The notes under the pieces are model-generated. The model was not told the DNA's origin. It saw nothing but the letters and a program-made list of their open reading frames with translations, and made no database searches. From positions 186,001 to 250,000 of the forward strand of contig MJGA01000021.1 of the NCBI GenBank assembly GCA_001910725.1: DNA of 64,000 nucleotides. Direction: 5' to 3'. Below are positions 18,140-29,500 of this stretch, in pieces. Each line of letters begins with the position of its first letter. Positions within the stretch are counted from its first letter, which is position 1. This DNA comes from Phanerodontia chrysosporium. Taxonomy: Eukaryota; Basidiomycota; Agaricomycetes; Polyporales; Phanerochaetaceae. The translations under genes were made by a program, and so were the position numbers.

Positions 18140-20338
18140 TTTAGGCGTTCTGGATAGAAGTAATGCACGTTCGTGATATGCTTCATCATCTCAGCAGCAT
18201 ACTTGTGCTTCCCGACGGTCTTGAAGACGAGCATCCACGGCGCAAAGCAGGCTTCGACACGGCCGATGTCACCGACATTCATTGCGTACGTCAGCTCCTC
18301 GTACATCAGGTAGTACAAATTGATCATTAAGGCGTTCTCCAGCTGCTCGTCGCGCTGTTCGGCACCGCGAAGCTCTTCGATGCACGCCGTAGTACCGACG
18401 TACGATTTCGCGAGGTGCGTCGAGAGTTCGCACAGCTCACTGAACGACGGTTTCGCGTGCTCTGCCCATCCTTCCAGGGTCTCGTACTGGCCATCGCGCG
18501 CCTTGACCTCCTGGGACCAGCAGTGGAGCCGCCGACAGCGGCCGTCATGGGTAATGATCTGGTGCATTCTTCGGAAGCCTGGATCCTTGCCTATGACCCC
18601 TGTCTCGCGCTCACGCAGAATGCCAACATGCTGCATCACAGAAGTCTTGTCGAGTCGGGCAAGTATTGGGTAAATTAGCAGCCGCCAGATGGCATCCGCA
18701 CACGCCATCTTGAGATGGAAGAGGCCCATGACATAGATGACAAATGAGAGCCTCCTCCACGGAGTCTTCTCGATGGAACGTTGCGCCAGGACTGCCGCAA
18801 TTCGTTCACCGGTGCCAAGATCGCCATGCATAAGCACGGCATAGCCGCGTATCGGCTTGGGACGTCTCATTGTGGGATCGTCGTCTTCATCGTCTGATAG
18901 ATCACCGCCGTCGGTGTCTGTACTTCGCCCCTCATCTCCCGAAGCAATACCCCCCTGGTTGAGTAAGTCTTTAATCGCCTCGAGATTCCCTGATACTGTT
19001 GAGTTTGACTTCTCCATTGCCTTCGCAGGAGTGCACTCAGTCTTCGCGAGAGGAACAGCGTCAATGGTCTCGGGCGGGCTGAGGAGCGGGATGAATTGGC
19101 GGAAATAGACAGGGCCGTAATGAATTAGATCGTGAAGGAACTTCCAAGCCTGCCACCGCGCGGATCCGTTCGCGCAGCCGCCACCTGCCTGCCAGTACTG
19201 TGGGTGGATCCCGAGCATGTGCTCGAAACTAGGTTCCGGGGCCAGACCAGGCCGATTGTCTGGCAGCTTATCATTCAGGCGAGCATTCTTCCACAAATAT
19301 TCAGAGTATCGTAGATCTGACTTAATTGTACCAGGCGGCAAGGAGATAAGCAGCGCCGCAGTGAGGTGTTGGAGCGAGGGCGTCTTCTGCGTGTCAATAG
19401 TCCACTTTGCGCTCTTCAGAGTGACGTCGAAATTGTCATAGCAATAGCTGACCAGTCGGCGCCGCCCAAGCTTCCAGAGGTTCCGCATGGCGTCTGCTGC
19501 TAGCGAACGAATCGCAGTGTGCGCCGCAGCCATCGAGATACTGATCCCCATGCGGCTCAGGACTTCACAGACCTTCTCGGGGGTGTTATGTCCATGGAGG
19601 AATATTCCGACGATTGATTGCAAGGCATTACACTTTTGGTTGGTGGTAAGCATAAGGCTGGCCAGCATTACCAGCTGGCGCTTTGACAGCTGTCAGTTCA
19701 TTGCGGTACATTCCAGTGCCGGCTGGACATACTACATCGCGGACGGTCTCCCGCTGCCGTACAACTGACTGTTTTGACCCCCGTGTGGACTCTGCGTGGC
19801 CCGATACCCTCCCAAGCAGGTTCTCTCCCTCCAGCTCCTCCTGCCTCGCCAGGAGGTCGTCCTCTTCATCCACATCCGCCTCTAAACCCACATCGCCACC
19901 TACAGCCGTTCCATCGTACCCGGTGCGCGGGTTTGCACGCGTCAGGGCGGATAGAAGGCCCCATAGGTTCGGCGCAAGCTCCCGCGACCTTGCCGCCATC
20001 GCTTCGAGCTTGAAATCCATGATTTGGTCCGCTCTCGCACGCGCCGCGCTGAAGTGCCATCCACTGTCTTTCATCGCGAGCTCCTGCAGCTCTTCTGTGC
20101 ATAGGCGGTAATTTCTTTGGTTGATCCACGAAATTACGGGCTCGTGGCGGCACAAGGCGGTCATCAGGGCATGTACAGACGACAGGATGTCATCGAGAAG
20201 GCGCTGTGCGGGGCTGGGTGAACTTGTGGGTTGCGCGTCGCCATCATGGAGCAGGATATTCTCCAAGACAGCCGCAAGAGATACAGATTGCGGGCGGGCA
20301 TAGAGATATTGAGTAAAATCATGCAAAATGTCATCCAT
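18140..20338 (-). CDS. DUF6589-domain protein, N-terminal exons
   Basis: Exon 1 runs 20338-19733 and exon 2 runs 19689-18140, with a 43-bp intron (GTATGT donor at 19732). The next intron starts with GTGAGT at 18139 and now contains LTR element 2. Exon 2 carries the family signatures: Thr-Asn-Gln-Lys-Cys-Asn-Ala-Leu-Gln, Gly-Phe/Leu-Phe-His-x-Lys-Met-Ala-Cys-Ala-Asp, Pro-Gly-Phe-Arg-Arg-Met-His, and Met-Asn-x-Gly-Asp-Ile-Gly-Arg-Val-Glu. Exons 606 + 1550 + 88 + 408 nt total 2652, that is 883 residues with no frame break. The biochemical role of DUF6589 is unknown; the family is multicopy in agaricomycetes. The ATG at 20338 is inferred from the N-terminal similarity. Confidence 0.8.
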
Positions 20339-20867
20339 GGGGGTTCGGTACACCTGTATTGCACAAGCTGTCCAGCTACTCAAGATCTCCCTCCCGCACG
20401 TAGTCGCGGAGGCCTTCAGCCTGATTTGGAAACGTGTGCACGGCAATCGCCGCACGCTCAGATTTCCTGGAAATTCGGGCGTCGGCGAGAGTTTATTCGA
20501 TGTCCGCCGACGCAGGCGCCCGCGGGCGCCAACATTATATGCCAGTCGCCCAGGGACGTGAGGCTTTCGAAAGATGACATAAAACGTGCTGACATACAAG
20601 CAAAAACGGTAATTACGAGATAAAGTCTGATAATCAATCCGCGAGATAACAGCCGTCAAAACCGCCACGACACTCCTTGAGAAAGCCCTACACGTCCCTG
20701 GGTGAATGGTCAGGAGTCTGGCAGCTTGCCCTCTCTCTCCTGATGGCGCATCAGATATTCGCCGGGACCTCAGGAACCCCTCGCCGCTCAGGCATGTCAC
20801 ACCGTGTACTAGTAATGCAAGTTGGGATTGATTCGTTAGAGACAAGGTCAAGTATCTTCCAGGGATA
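20339..20867. other. Intergenic, upstream of the DUF6589 gene
   Basis: The open frame of the DUF6589 exon runs upstream past the chosen ATG, but I see no family similarity or convincing signal in this stretch. Confidence 0.4.
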
Positions 20868-21482
20868 TCAGATATCAGACATAGCTTTAGAGCATCCCAT
20901 CTCCTGTAGGGCAGCGAAACAAGGTAAAACGCGGACGCCTGCTGCCGTAAGGGCGCTCAGGTGCAAAGTCTGCAGTCGTGGGCATGCAATTGCAGTTTGC
21001 CGTAACAACAGCGGTGTATTCCCGACGCAGGTTTCCAGTCGGATGAAGCTTGGGCCCCAGGAACGGGAACAGATACAGGTCGCTCGACTCTCCCAGAGGG
21101 ACAAAGTCATATCCGACCTCCAGTTTGCGAAGATTTGGGAGTGTCACCGGAGCAATGTGGGAGCGAATGAAAAGGATTTCTTGCAGATAATCCCCAATGT
21201 CCATTGGATCTTGCTCTTTCAATGTCAGTATCTTGACGTGTGCGGCGTGCTTTACAAGCCGGACGCATGTCCATTTTGAGTTGCTTAGAAGTGTCAGCGT
21301 TGTACCCATTGCATAGAATGGGTATACTCACATCGGAACGCCTCTCGAGCGAGGAGATATTTTCAGGGATACATTCCAGCAGCGGGAGGATGCGAGGCAG
21401 AGCCTCCCAAAGCACGTCATCAGAGAATGCCCGACACGTCGCCGCCATGGCGGCGGCCGTGCGCCCCCATAGCAATCTTTAA
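20868..21482 (-). pseudogene. F-box/LRR-type protein remnant
   Basis: On the minus strand a short F-box-like segment (Thr-Cys-Arg-Ala-Phe...Leu-Trp-Glu-Ala-Leu-Pro...Pro-Glu-Asn-Ile) is followed by an intron starting GTGAGT. A second piece has the Trp...Val-Lys-His-Ala...Val-Lys-Ile-Leu pattern and then 'Leu-Pro-Asn-Leu-Arg-Lys-Leu-Glu', as in agaricomycete F-box proteins. Near 21050 the frame must shift by one base to reach a good leucine-rich continuation (Cys-Pro-Arg-Leu-Gln-Thr-Leu-His-Leu). The usual remaining 300 or more residues are missing, and a stop stands just before the first coding residues, so the N-terminus is cut too. Confidence 0.45.
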
Positions 21483-21823
21483 GGTCCTACAGGACCACGC
21501 TGAGGCCTCAGTAATTTGGAGTGCAGGATGCATTGGCGGGTAGCTCTAGATGAACGTCGGACAACAAGGGGGTCTTCACAGCGCTGGAGGAAGGTGGGTG
21601 CGCGCACTCTTGTATGGCTCCTTTCATTCGCAAACCTAGTGACTCTGACGGAGAAACGTGGACGGTGTGATGACGAGATTCAACGACGCCGCTACAATAC
21701 AAGTAAAACCACTGTGTCGGAGACGAGCAACCATGCGTAGTCTTTGCGATGATGTGAGAGATGTATGCCAATGCTTTTGCGATCCATCCGAGCTAGGCTG
21801 TGTCCACTGCCCAAGTCGCACGC
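21483..21823. other. Intergenic
   Basis: Short open frames occur on both strands, but none shows recognisable protein similarity or splice structure. Confidence 0.4.
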
Positions 21824-23563
21824 TTACCACTCAGAGAAACCGACGATCTTCCCGTCCCAGGCCCACCAGATCATCTCGTCCTCCTCGGACAGGCCTTCCG
21901 CCTCGCCCTCCAGCGCAGCGGCACCCAGTCCACCGCGCGAGCACACCCACACGCCCTCCGTCCGCACACCGGGTCGAGCCTTCCTCCGCGGCGTCGGTGC
22001 CAGGGAATCCTCGCCGTCCGCCGAAGCAGGCACGACAGTGTCCTCGAGAAACGCCGCCAGCTGCGTGTCGAGCGTGCGCGTCAGGTTCTGGCGCGGCACC
22101 CACGCGGGGTGCTGGAAACAGCGGGGCGCACGCAGGAGCACGTGTGTCTGTGTTGGCGCTGCAATCACAGCGCGATGAGCATCCGGGACAGGCAGGATGG
22201 GCGTGCGAGACATACCGAGCTCCGCGGAAAGCCCGCCGTCGGGTTCTGCGCATGCGTTGGCCAGTGTGCGCGAGAGCAGTCGGTCTGCGGCGCGCAGGGC
22301 CTGCTGTTCGTCGTTCGTGCTTTGGCTGATAGTCGTAGGCTGCGCCCTGAACACTGTGGGGCTGGCGGACAATGGCGTGCCGAAAGCACGCTGGCCGAGA
22401 GCACGGCGGGTCACTGGCGGGGTGTTTTCCGACATGAGAGCAGGAGACGGTCCCAACGGAAGTCTTGTGACTGTTTTTGCAGGGAGCGTTTTGAAAACAG
22501 ACAGGGGAGAGATGTTCTCGGAAAGCGCTTGACTCGACGGGCGCACCGTTCCTTTCTCGAGTCGCGTTGCGTCGGAGTCCAGGGTACGTCGACAACGCAA
22601 GGGGAGTCGGTCTCCGTAGTAGGCCTGCTCGACGTCTGTAAAGGCGTGCAAGTCTCATCTCTGAATGGCTTGATGGACACGGGTTGCTTCCGTGCCGGCG
22701 GTGGCGTGTCAGGACAGACTTCGAGAGACGGACATGGTGGCGGCGAGGGAGAAGGGGAGCGTGACGGCGGTGGCGGCGTTGCGCTATCTTCGTCTTCCTC
22801 GGATTCGCTGGTCGTGTGCGTAGAGTCTCCTTCGCTCTCGCTGTCGCTATCGCCCAGAGCAGCATGCGTGGCTTGAGACTCACCAACAGTCTCCTCCGCT
22901 TCTGGTCTTTCACTGACATGTGCTTCTGGTCGGCGTTCTTCCAGCGCTTCTGCAGTGCGCTCCTTCAACTCCAGCCCGTCCACAGTGAACAGCACACGCG
23001 CCTTGGCCGCACCAACACTAGGCCCCAGGACGTACGCCAAGTGCGCGCGACCTCCCTCGGGACGTTCCTTTTGACCACTATCTTTCCGATTCACCCGCCT
23101 GTGCCGCTGGGCCAAAGCGGCCGAAAGGGCGATGAACGTCGTCTGCAGGTGGCTGGAGAGGGTGTCGACAGCGTTGACGAGCTCTTCCCGCTTCTTCGCG
23201 GCTCGCGCGTCTTTCTGCGCTCCAGGCATGCGCGACAGTTGGACGACGGGACTTGCAGCTTGTGAGCACGCTGCAAACACGTGCAAGTCGAACCGCCACT
23301 CACAAAGGGATTTGGCTCTTGAGGAAGAGTACGTGACAGAGCACAGACGTCGAGAGCCGTGCTGCCATCGCGCTCGAGACGGCATCGTAGTCCAGCCTCA
23401 CTGTCGGTACCCTCATCAAGGCTGACTGACTCTCGCTTTCCGGCGCTGTCGTCGCGGGCTTCAGCGGGTTTGGCGGAGACGGTTTCGCATCTTCAGAATA
23501 TACACTGAATTTCGACGTCGCCTGGGGTGTTTCTGGAACATCATGCGCTGGCTTGAGTAGCAT
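21824..23563 (-). CDS. Acidic Ser/Pro-rich protein, possibly p31comet-like (MAD2-binding)
   Basis: Exon 1 (23563-23304) starts ATG and ends at a GTGAGT donor. The next exon begins near 23252. The N-terminal 150 residues show a helical segment with Cys-His-Val-Leu-Phe-Leu-Lys-Ser-Gln-Ile-Pro-Leu, a helix with Glu-Leu...Leu-Ser-Ser-His-Leu, and a Val-Leu-Gly-Pro-Ser...Arg-Val-Leu-Phe strand. That order resembles MAD2L1-binding proteins, but this is an impression, not a firm match. A long acidic Ser/Glu/Pro-rich linker follows, then a basic region. After a probable intron ending TTTACAG near 22636, a C-terminal part ends Trp-Trp-Ala-Trp-Asp-Gly-Lys-Ile-Val-Gly-Phe-Ser-Glu-Trp. The donor of that intron is unclear. 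Confidence 0.5.
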
Positions 23564-23918
23564 TTTCAAGAGCAGCAGAGCAGCAGACAGACAATGAACG
23601 TGGCGGTTGTGGGGGAAGAAAATGGGGGAAAATGCAGAAATACAAAGTCGCCGCGCGACGCGCGCGTCTCGACGCGATTTGAGACCGAGCCACGTGAGCG
23701 GGTTTCCGCCGGAGTTTCGGGGGTCCACTTTGATTGCCGGCGTGATATACCCCGCGCCGCCCATGCTCTCCAGTCTTTCCCACTTTTGCCTTATCTCCTC
23801 GACGTCGTCCGCGGCGACGACGACTCTTCTGGCGTCGTCGAGGCCTCGAGGAGCGACCTCAGAATTCACTGCTTCTTGACAACACTCACCTTGACTAGCC
23901 CTGCACGACGGCGCGAAG
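23564..23918. promoter_or_regulatory. Divergent promoter region between the p31comet-like and MFS genes
   Basis: The two ATGs lie 355 bp apart and point outward, so both 5' regions share this stretch. I see no clear TATA box. Confidence 0.4.
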
Positions 23919-26103
23919 ATGACATACACACATCCACCTGCACTCTTCAGCACCGTGCGCATCGCCACGCTCCTGACAGCGTTGCTGGTGTCATTGGGAT
24001 CGGGGACAAACTATGTATGTCGCCTCCCTATGTTTGTGCAGGAGTGAGCTCATTCATGTGTAGGTCTTCTCCGGTGCGTCGTCTGACAGAGGCCAGCACG
24101 CCGCTGACTGACCGTACCAGCTTACGGTCCGCAACTCTCGTCGAGGTTGCATCTATCGCACACGCAGATGAACATTGTTGGGCTGTCAGGAAATGGTACG
24201 GGGGAAATTTCTCTTTGTGCACCGCCGCCCTGGGCTGAAGCGTGAGCAGTCGGCGTATACGGCACGGCACCGGTCTGGGGCTGGATCGTCGACCACGAGG
24301 ACCACGACCCCTGCTCGCTCTAGCATTTGTTGCGCTACTTGCAGGATACAGTGGAATACGCCACTTCTACGACGAAGGCCTGCCACGGGGCGCAAAGGAC
24401 ATGCCCACCCTGTCCTTCCTCTTACTCGTCCTATGCGGCTTCCTAACCGGCATTGGAGGTAATGGCGGCCTGACCAGTGCAATCAATTCGACAGCTAAGA
24501 GTTTTCCTGACCGACTGGTAAGTCATATGCCACGCATATATGCTGTTTCTGACGCAAGCGCAGCGCGCAACGGTCGTAGGTCTCGTCATCTCTGGCTTCG
24601 GACTCTCTGCATTTCTGTTCTCCACAATCGCACACGTCATATTCCCTGGAAACACATCTGAGTTCCTGCTCGTGCTCGCCATCGGAACGTCGCTCCCGAT
24701 GATCCTCGGCTTCTTCTTCGTGCACCCGATACCCCTTCCCCATTCTGATTATGCACGACTCGGAGAAGCCCCGGAAGTGCTGGACGAGGACGACGAGTTC
24801 TCGTCCGCGTCACCCGCCGTCTTTCAGCGCGAAAACAACAGTCATACCCACCTGCTTGGTGCACAAGGTAGCGATGAAGATACCTTCCTGGAAGAAGACC
24901 ACCTCGACGCCTCGTTTGGGCGGAGGCATGACCAGGAGGCGACAGACTATGTCGTGCCGCCATCGCGCGGCGCACTCGCTCTCAGTCCGACTCGGCCTGG
25001 CAGCAGTCGCCACCGGTCACGAAGCTCCATCACGTCGACACGCCAGCGTCCCGACTTTGGTGATGACAAGCTGTTCGACGGCCCACCTAATATTCGTGGG
25101 ACTGCTCTTGCGTCGTCGGGAAACTTCTGGCTGCTATTTGTGATGTGTTCGCTACGTAAGTGCGCGCCGTAGCTTGTCGTCGTAGCTTTCTCATCATGCA
25201 TATAACACAGTGAGCGGGACCGGCTTGATGTACATTAACAATGTCGGCTCGATCTCGCAAGCCCTGTTTGCGAAGGGTAATCCCGACTTTGACGACCGTA
25301 AGGCTGCGCAATGGCAAGCAACGCAGGTATCGACAGTGAGCGTGACAAACTGTCTCGGGCGTATTCTTATTGGTGCGTTGCGGATCGCGTTCGGTGTTTT
25401 CGCCTTCCCAATGCCTAGTTCGCAGGTATGATAGCCGACTCGACCAAGAACCATCTGCGGCTGCCGCGCTCGCTCTGCATCTGTCTCGTTGCCGCGGGAT
25501 TCATTGTCTCACAGCTCACCGTGTACGCCGTCGAAGACGTACACGACCTCTGGAAGGGCAGTGCGCTACTTGGCCTTGCGTACGGTGGACTCTTCGGGCT
25601 ATTCCCCACAATTACGATCGAGTGGTTTGGTCTGCGTGAGTGTTCCTCGCTGTGCTAGCTCTGATTACGCTCTGACCCGGCTCGCAGCGCATTTCTCCGA
25701 GAACTGGGGCTTCGTTTCGCTTGCGCCAATGCTCGGCGGGAACGTCTTCTCGCTCATGTTCGGGCGGAACCTCGACGCACACGCGCCCGCCGAGCCCGCG
25801 GGCAACACGACCGCCGCCGTACTGACTGCCGTCGCCAAAGCCACGACGGCAGTGCTCGCCGCGCGCGCAGACAGCGGCGCGCCGAGCGATTCGAGCCACC
25901 AGTGCCTGCAGGGCCGCGAGTGCTACGCGGGCAGCCTCATGTTCACGACCGCGGCGTGCACGCTCGCGCTCGTGCTCAGCGTGTATGCGGGCTGGCGCGA
26001 CTGGCGCGACGAGCGCCGCCGCCAGAGTGTGCTCCGGGCGCGGCAGGCCCACGCCCACGCGCATGTGCCGGAGATCGTGTGGGACGCGCCGGAGGAGGAG
26101 TGA
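23919..26103 (+). CDS. MFS transporter, MCH1-like (monocarboxylate-transporter-related family)
   Basis: This is a membrane transporter of about 600 residues in at least eight exons, each junction GT-AG and frame-consistent. The start is ATG at 23919; introns begin at 24015, before 24110, 24196, 24519, 25155, 25375 and 25635. The N-terminal six helices include Gly-Ser-Gly-Thr-Asn-Tyr...Tyr-Gly-Pro-Gln and the Asn-Ile-Val-Gly-Leu-Ser-Gly-Asn motif. A long acidic cytosolic loop (about 24750-25090) separates them from the second half. That half has Gly-Thr-Gly-Leu-Met-Tyr-Ile-Asn-Asn-Val-Gly, Gly-Arg-Ile-Leu-Ile-Gly-Met-Ile-Ala-Asp and Phe-Gly-Leu-Pro...Asn-Trp-Gly. The arrangement fits fungal Mch1-type carriers; the substrate is unknown. 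One single-base frame break lies near 24292: the Val-Asp-His and Arg-Gly-Pro-Arg parts are in different frames. Confidence 0.8.
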
Positions 26104-26594
26104 TCTTGTGCTGTTGCGACGGTGCCGGGGTGGTGCGGACGGACGAGTAGACGTGTAGATGGACTTGATACGTTTGAATTGTGTATCATATAGATGTATT
26201 CATGCTTGGTGATATACCGGGAGAAATGGGTGGTTGTGAGCCGCTTGTCGTCTTGTATAGATGTGCTTTATGTGCGTAAGCTCTGCCAGGTCACTGTCGG
26301 GCCTACATACCTACTTTCCTAGAAACACATTCCAACGGGACGTCAGCAGCTGATCATATTTGGATTCTTGTATTAGTATATCCGAAAGAAGGCATTCCAC
26401 CTCTCAGATCGTTGTCCAACAGCGCTCTTATACATATAGCAGGCTCGGGGGAAGGGGAAGCAATTTGGTGGAGAAACAACGGATATTACATGTGTGGTAT
26501 TATGCCAACAGAAGGAATGAAAAACACAAATAATGTAAGCGATACATTCGGCATACAGCAGACAGGCTTAGTGGTACAACAGAGAACACGGCCT
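26104..26594. other. Intergenic 3' region between convergent genes
   Basis: This stretch is AT-richer than the flanking exons and holds the 3' ends of the MFS transporter and YTA7 genes. No coding signal was seen. Confidence 0.5.
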
Positions 26595-29500
26595 TCAACC
26601 CTCGTACGACGAATCCATATCATCAAGGCCGACTTCATCCACGTACCGCTCCACAGTCCGCCGCAGTTCTTGAATGAGCGACGAGCGGTCCCACTCCGCG
26701 CGGTGCTTCCACACCAGAGCCAGGCACGCGGCACGCAGCTGCTCGAGCTCCTCGACATTCAGCGGCTCGGTCTTCTCGCGCAGGGCCACCCGAAGCTGAG
26801 CCAGCTCGTCCTCGTTAACTATGAAGTCGGGCAGCGGTGTCGGGGTGCGCTCGACGACGACCATCGGCTCGGGCTGTGGTTCCTGCACGGGCGCCTGCGG
26901 TGCCTGGTCGACCACCATTCCGTTCTCGACAGCTGCGGGTGCTTGCTCAGGAGCAGAAGGCTGGGCTTCTGCGCCGTCCACAACACCGTTCGTCGTAGAA
27001 AGAAGCACCGAGGGCGTGGCCGATGGTGCACGGACAGGGGAAGGCTGCACAGGCAGCTCCGGCGGGGAGCGAGTCGGTGTCGACGACTGATACGTCTTCT
27101 GCTCCGTGTCAGGCGACATGGGGTTGAGCAGCGACGGATCAAACCCGCCAGCCTTTTGTTCTGGCTGTGCGGCCTCGCCTTGACCTTCGCGACCGGGGCC
27201 GCGGAAAGCTGCTGGTTCGCCTGCAGCGTCGGGGTCGACGGCGTCGCGTTCAGCGAGACATCGTCCATGAAGCGCACCGCGTGTGATCGAACTGGCGTGC
27301 CGTTTGGGCCGACAGAGGTAGCGCCCTGCCCGTCGACCTCCGCGCTGGACACCCTCGACCGCTTCGCGGCATGCGCCTCGTCGCCGAGTTCTTCTTCAGA
27401 AGGCTCTGCATCAGCGCCAGCGGAGCGTGCGCGCTTCAGCCTGCGCTCGAGCTTGAGCGGATCGGTGATCGCAATTTCAGGCTGCTGTCCGGTATGTCGA
27501 GCGCTCCTCCTGACGGGCTGAGGGTCGTTCTGCGCGGGCTCATTGGCCCGCTCCTTCTCCCGGGCGCGCCTGTACTCCTCGCGCCGCTTCAGCTCCCGTG
27601 TCGCCATCCGTTGACACTCGAGCCGGAAGTTCGCGTCAAAGTCCTGGATGCTAACCTCGGCCGCAGTGAACATCGCCTGCGCTCTGAACAGCCGGTCGGG
27701 ATCTTCGTTCGCACGGACGTTGGCGTTGTGGACAATCTTGCGGATGTCGGCCAGGAAGTCGTCGGGAGTGAGATACTTGTCTCGATACAGATCCTGATGC
27801 ATACGCTCGAGGTCGACGTCAAAGAGCTGGGGCTGAATCTGGATTTGCTCCTGGGCGACCATCTCGCTAACACCAGCGTCGACCACCGGTTCGGCGGCAG
27901 GCATTGGCTGGTCGACTTCAAGGACTTGCTCGACCCGCTGCTGTTCGTCAATAACTTCGACAACATCGCCGTTAGGACTTCGCTGAACTTCGACAGTCGT
28001 CGTGACCGTCTCCACGTGGTGAGATGGCGCAGGTGCCTCTTGCTGCTGTTGCTGCAGCTGTTCGAAATCGACACCGTACTCCTCCTAGCACGGGCATGAG
28101 GCTCGACATCAGGGTATCACACAAGAAGACACTCACCGAGGCACGTTTAGTGAAGCGCTTGAATTTACGCTTCAGTTCAGTGAGGATGGGACCAAGGCGG
28201 TACTTGAGCAGGGTCAGAGTGCGCTGGTCCGCATCTTGCTGCATGGCCAGCTCAGCAGCCGTCGGTTGGCGGGGCTCAATGGGTGGTGCGATGGGCAGTT
28301 CTTCCAGGACACGCTTCTTGCGCTTCATGCCATCAGGAAAGTGGTTCGGCGGACGGGATACATCGCTGACGAGCTTCTCGAAGAACCGAGCACGCTGCTC
28401 AGCTGTCGGCTTCGTCAGATAAACTCGATTCTCCCTGATGGGGCCAAACCACGCCTTGACGTCCCGAGGCAGAGCGGCGAAGGGGCCGTCGACTACGGCG
28501 AGCAACATTACCGGGTCTGTTGGTGCTAAGCTATCGAGCATCGCCCGGACGGTCGTTCTCGCCGTTTCGGAGACAGCTGCGCACCAACTGTTTAGAGACG
28601 GAATGTACACCACCGATGGCTGATGACGCTTGGCTTCGACGAAAAGCTGCACGATGGCGGCTTCCGTTGTCTGGTGGACTGGGTCAGAGGAGGTCTGTTA
28701 CACAGACAAGATCACACGCACTCTTGTTGAGTCGCTTAGGAGGTTGCCGAGGTCCAGACTCTGAACGTGGTAGCCCTCCAGGTGGTGTAATGCTGCCGCT
28801 GCAACATATGCTTGCCCCATGCCGGAAGGTCCATACAGCACGACGCGGGGACGGTACACTCGGAGAGTCTCCATAGCTGAAAACAAAGAGTCAATTCGGC
28901 TCCAATTTTCACAACACTCTGCATACATTGAAGGAGAAGCTCGCGTTCGAGAGCACCTTCCGGTGTTGATTCATCTTCCCATTCGGCTTCTTCGAGAGCT
29001 GTTCGCTTTTTGCTGACGGGAAGAACATCATTGATGACCGACTTTATCTTGTCCAGTGCATCCTGGAGAAGGGGAACGAGCTGCTCAGGAAGTGGTGATG
29101 CGCTAGGCGCGGTTGCTCTGGCTGATGATGGCACAAGCTCTAAAGGCGGATCAATCCCAGACGCCAGTACCGAAATTAGGTCGTCAACGTACTCTTGATA
29201 GAGATCATGAAGTCCCTTAGCTCAACGTTAATCGTTTCTGGCTGGAGCAGCAGGCGATCTGAAGACTTGTATATTTGGGGATACCGTCTCTGCACCGCGT
29301 TAAGCGCAGCTTCTGTGCACAAGGCCTGTAAACACGTGAGCATTAGCCTGGGATGTCACGGTGAAACATGCTCACCCTCAGGTCGGCACCGCCGTAGCCT
29401 TTCGTGAGCTTCGCAAGGCCCTTCGCGTTCTCCTCGCCCTTCTCGCCTTCCCATCCGGCCCACTTCTTCGTCATGATCCGCAATATCCGCTCACGCGCGT

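Noticed and set aside
21800..22919. Frames of about 360 codons on both strands across the acidic-linker gene
   Set aside because: They are Arg/Ser/Pro shadows of the minus-strand gene; only that gene shows a coherent start, splice sites and C-terminus.
28790..28850. Missing Walker A lysine in AAA2 of YTA7
   Set aside because: A degenerate second AAA domain is normal for the Yta7/ATAD2 family and not a defect.
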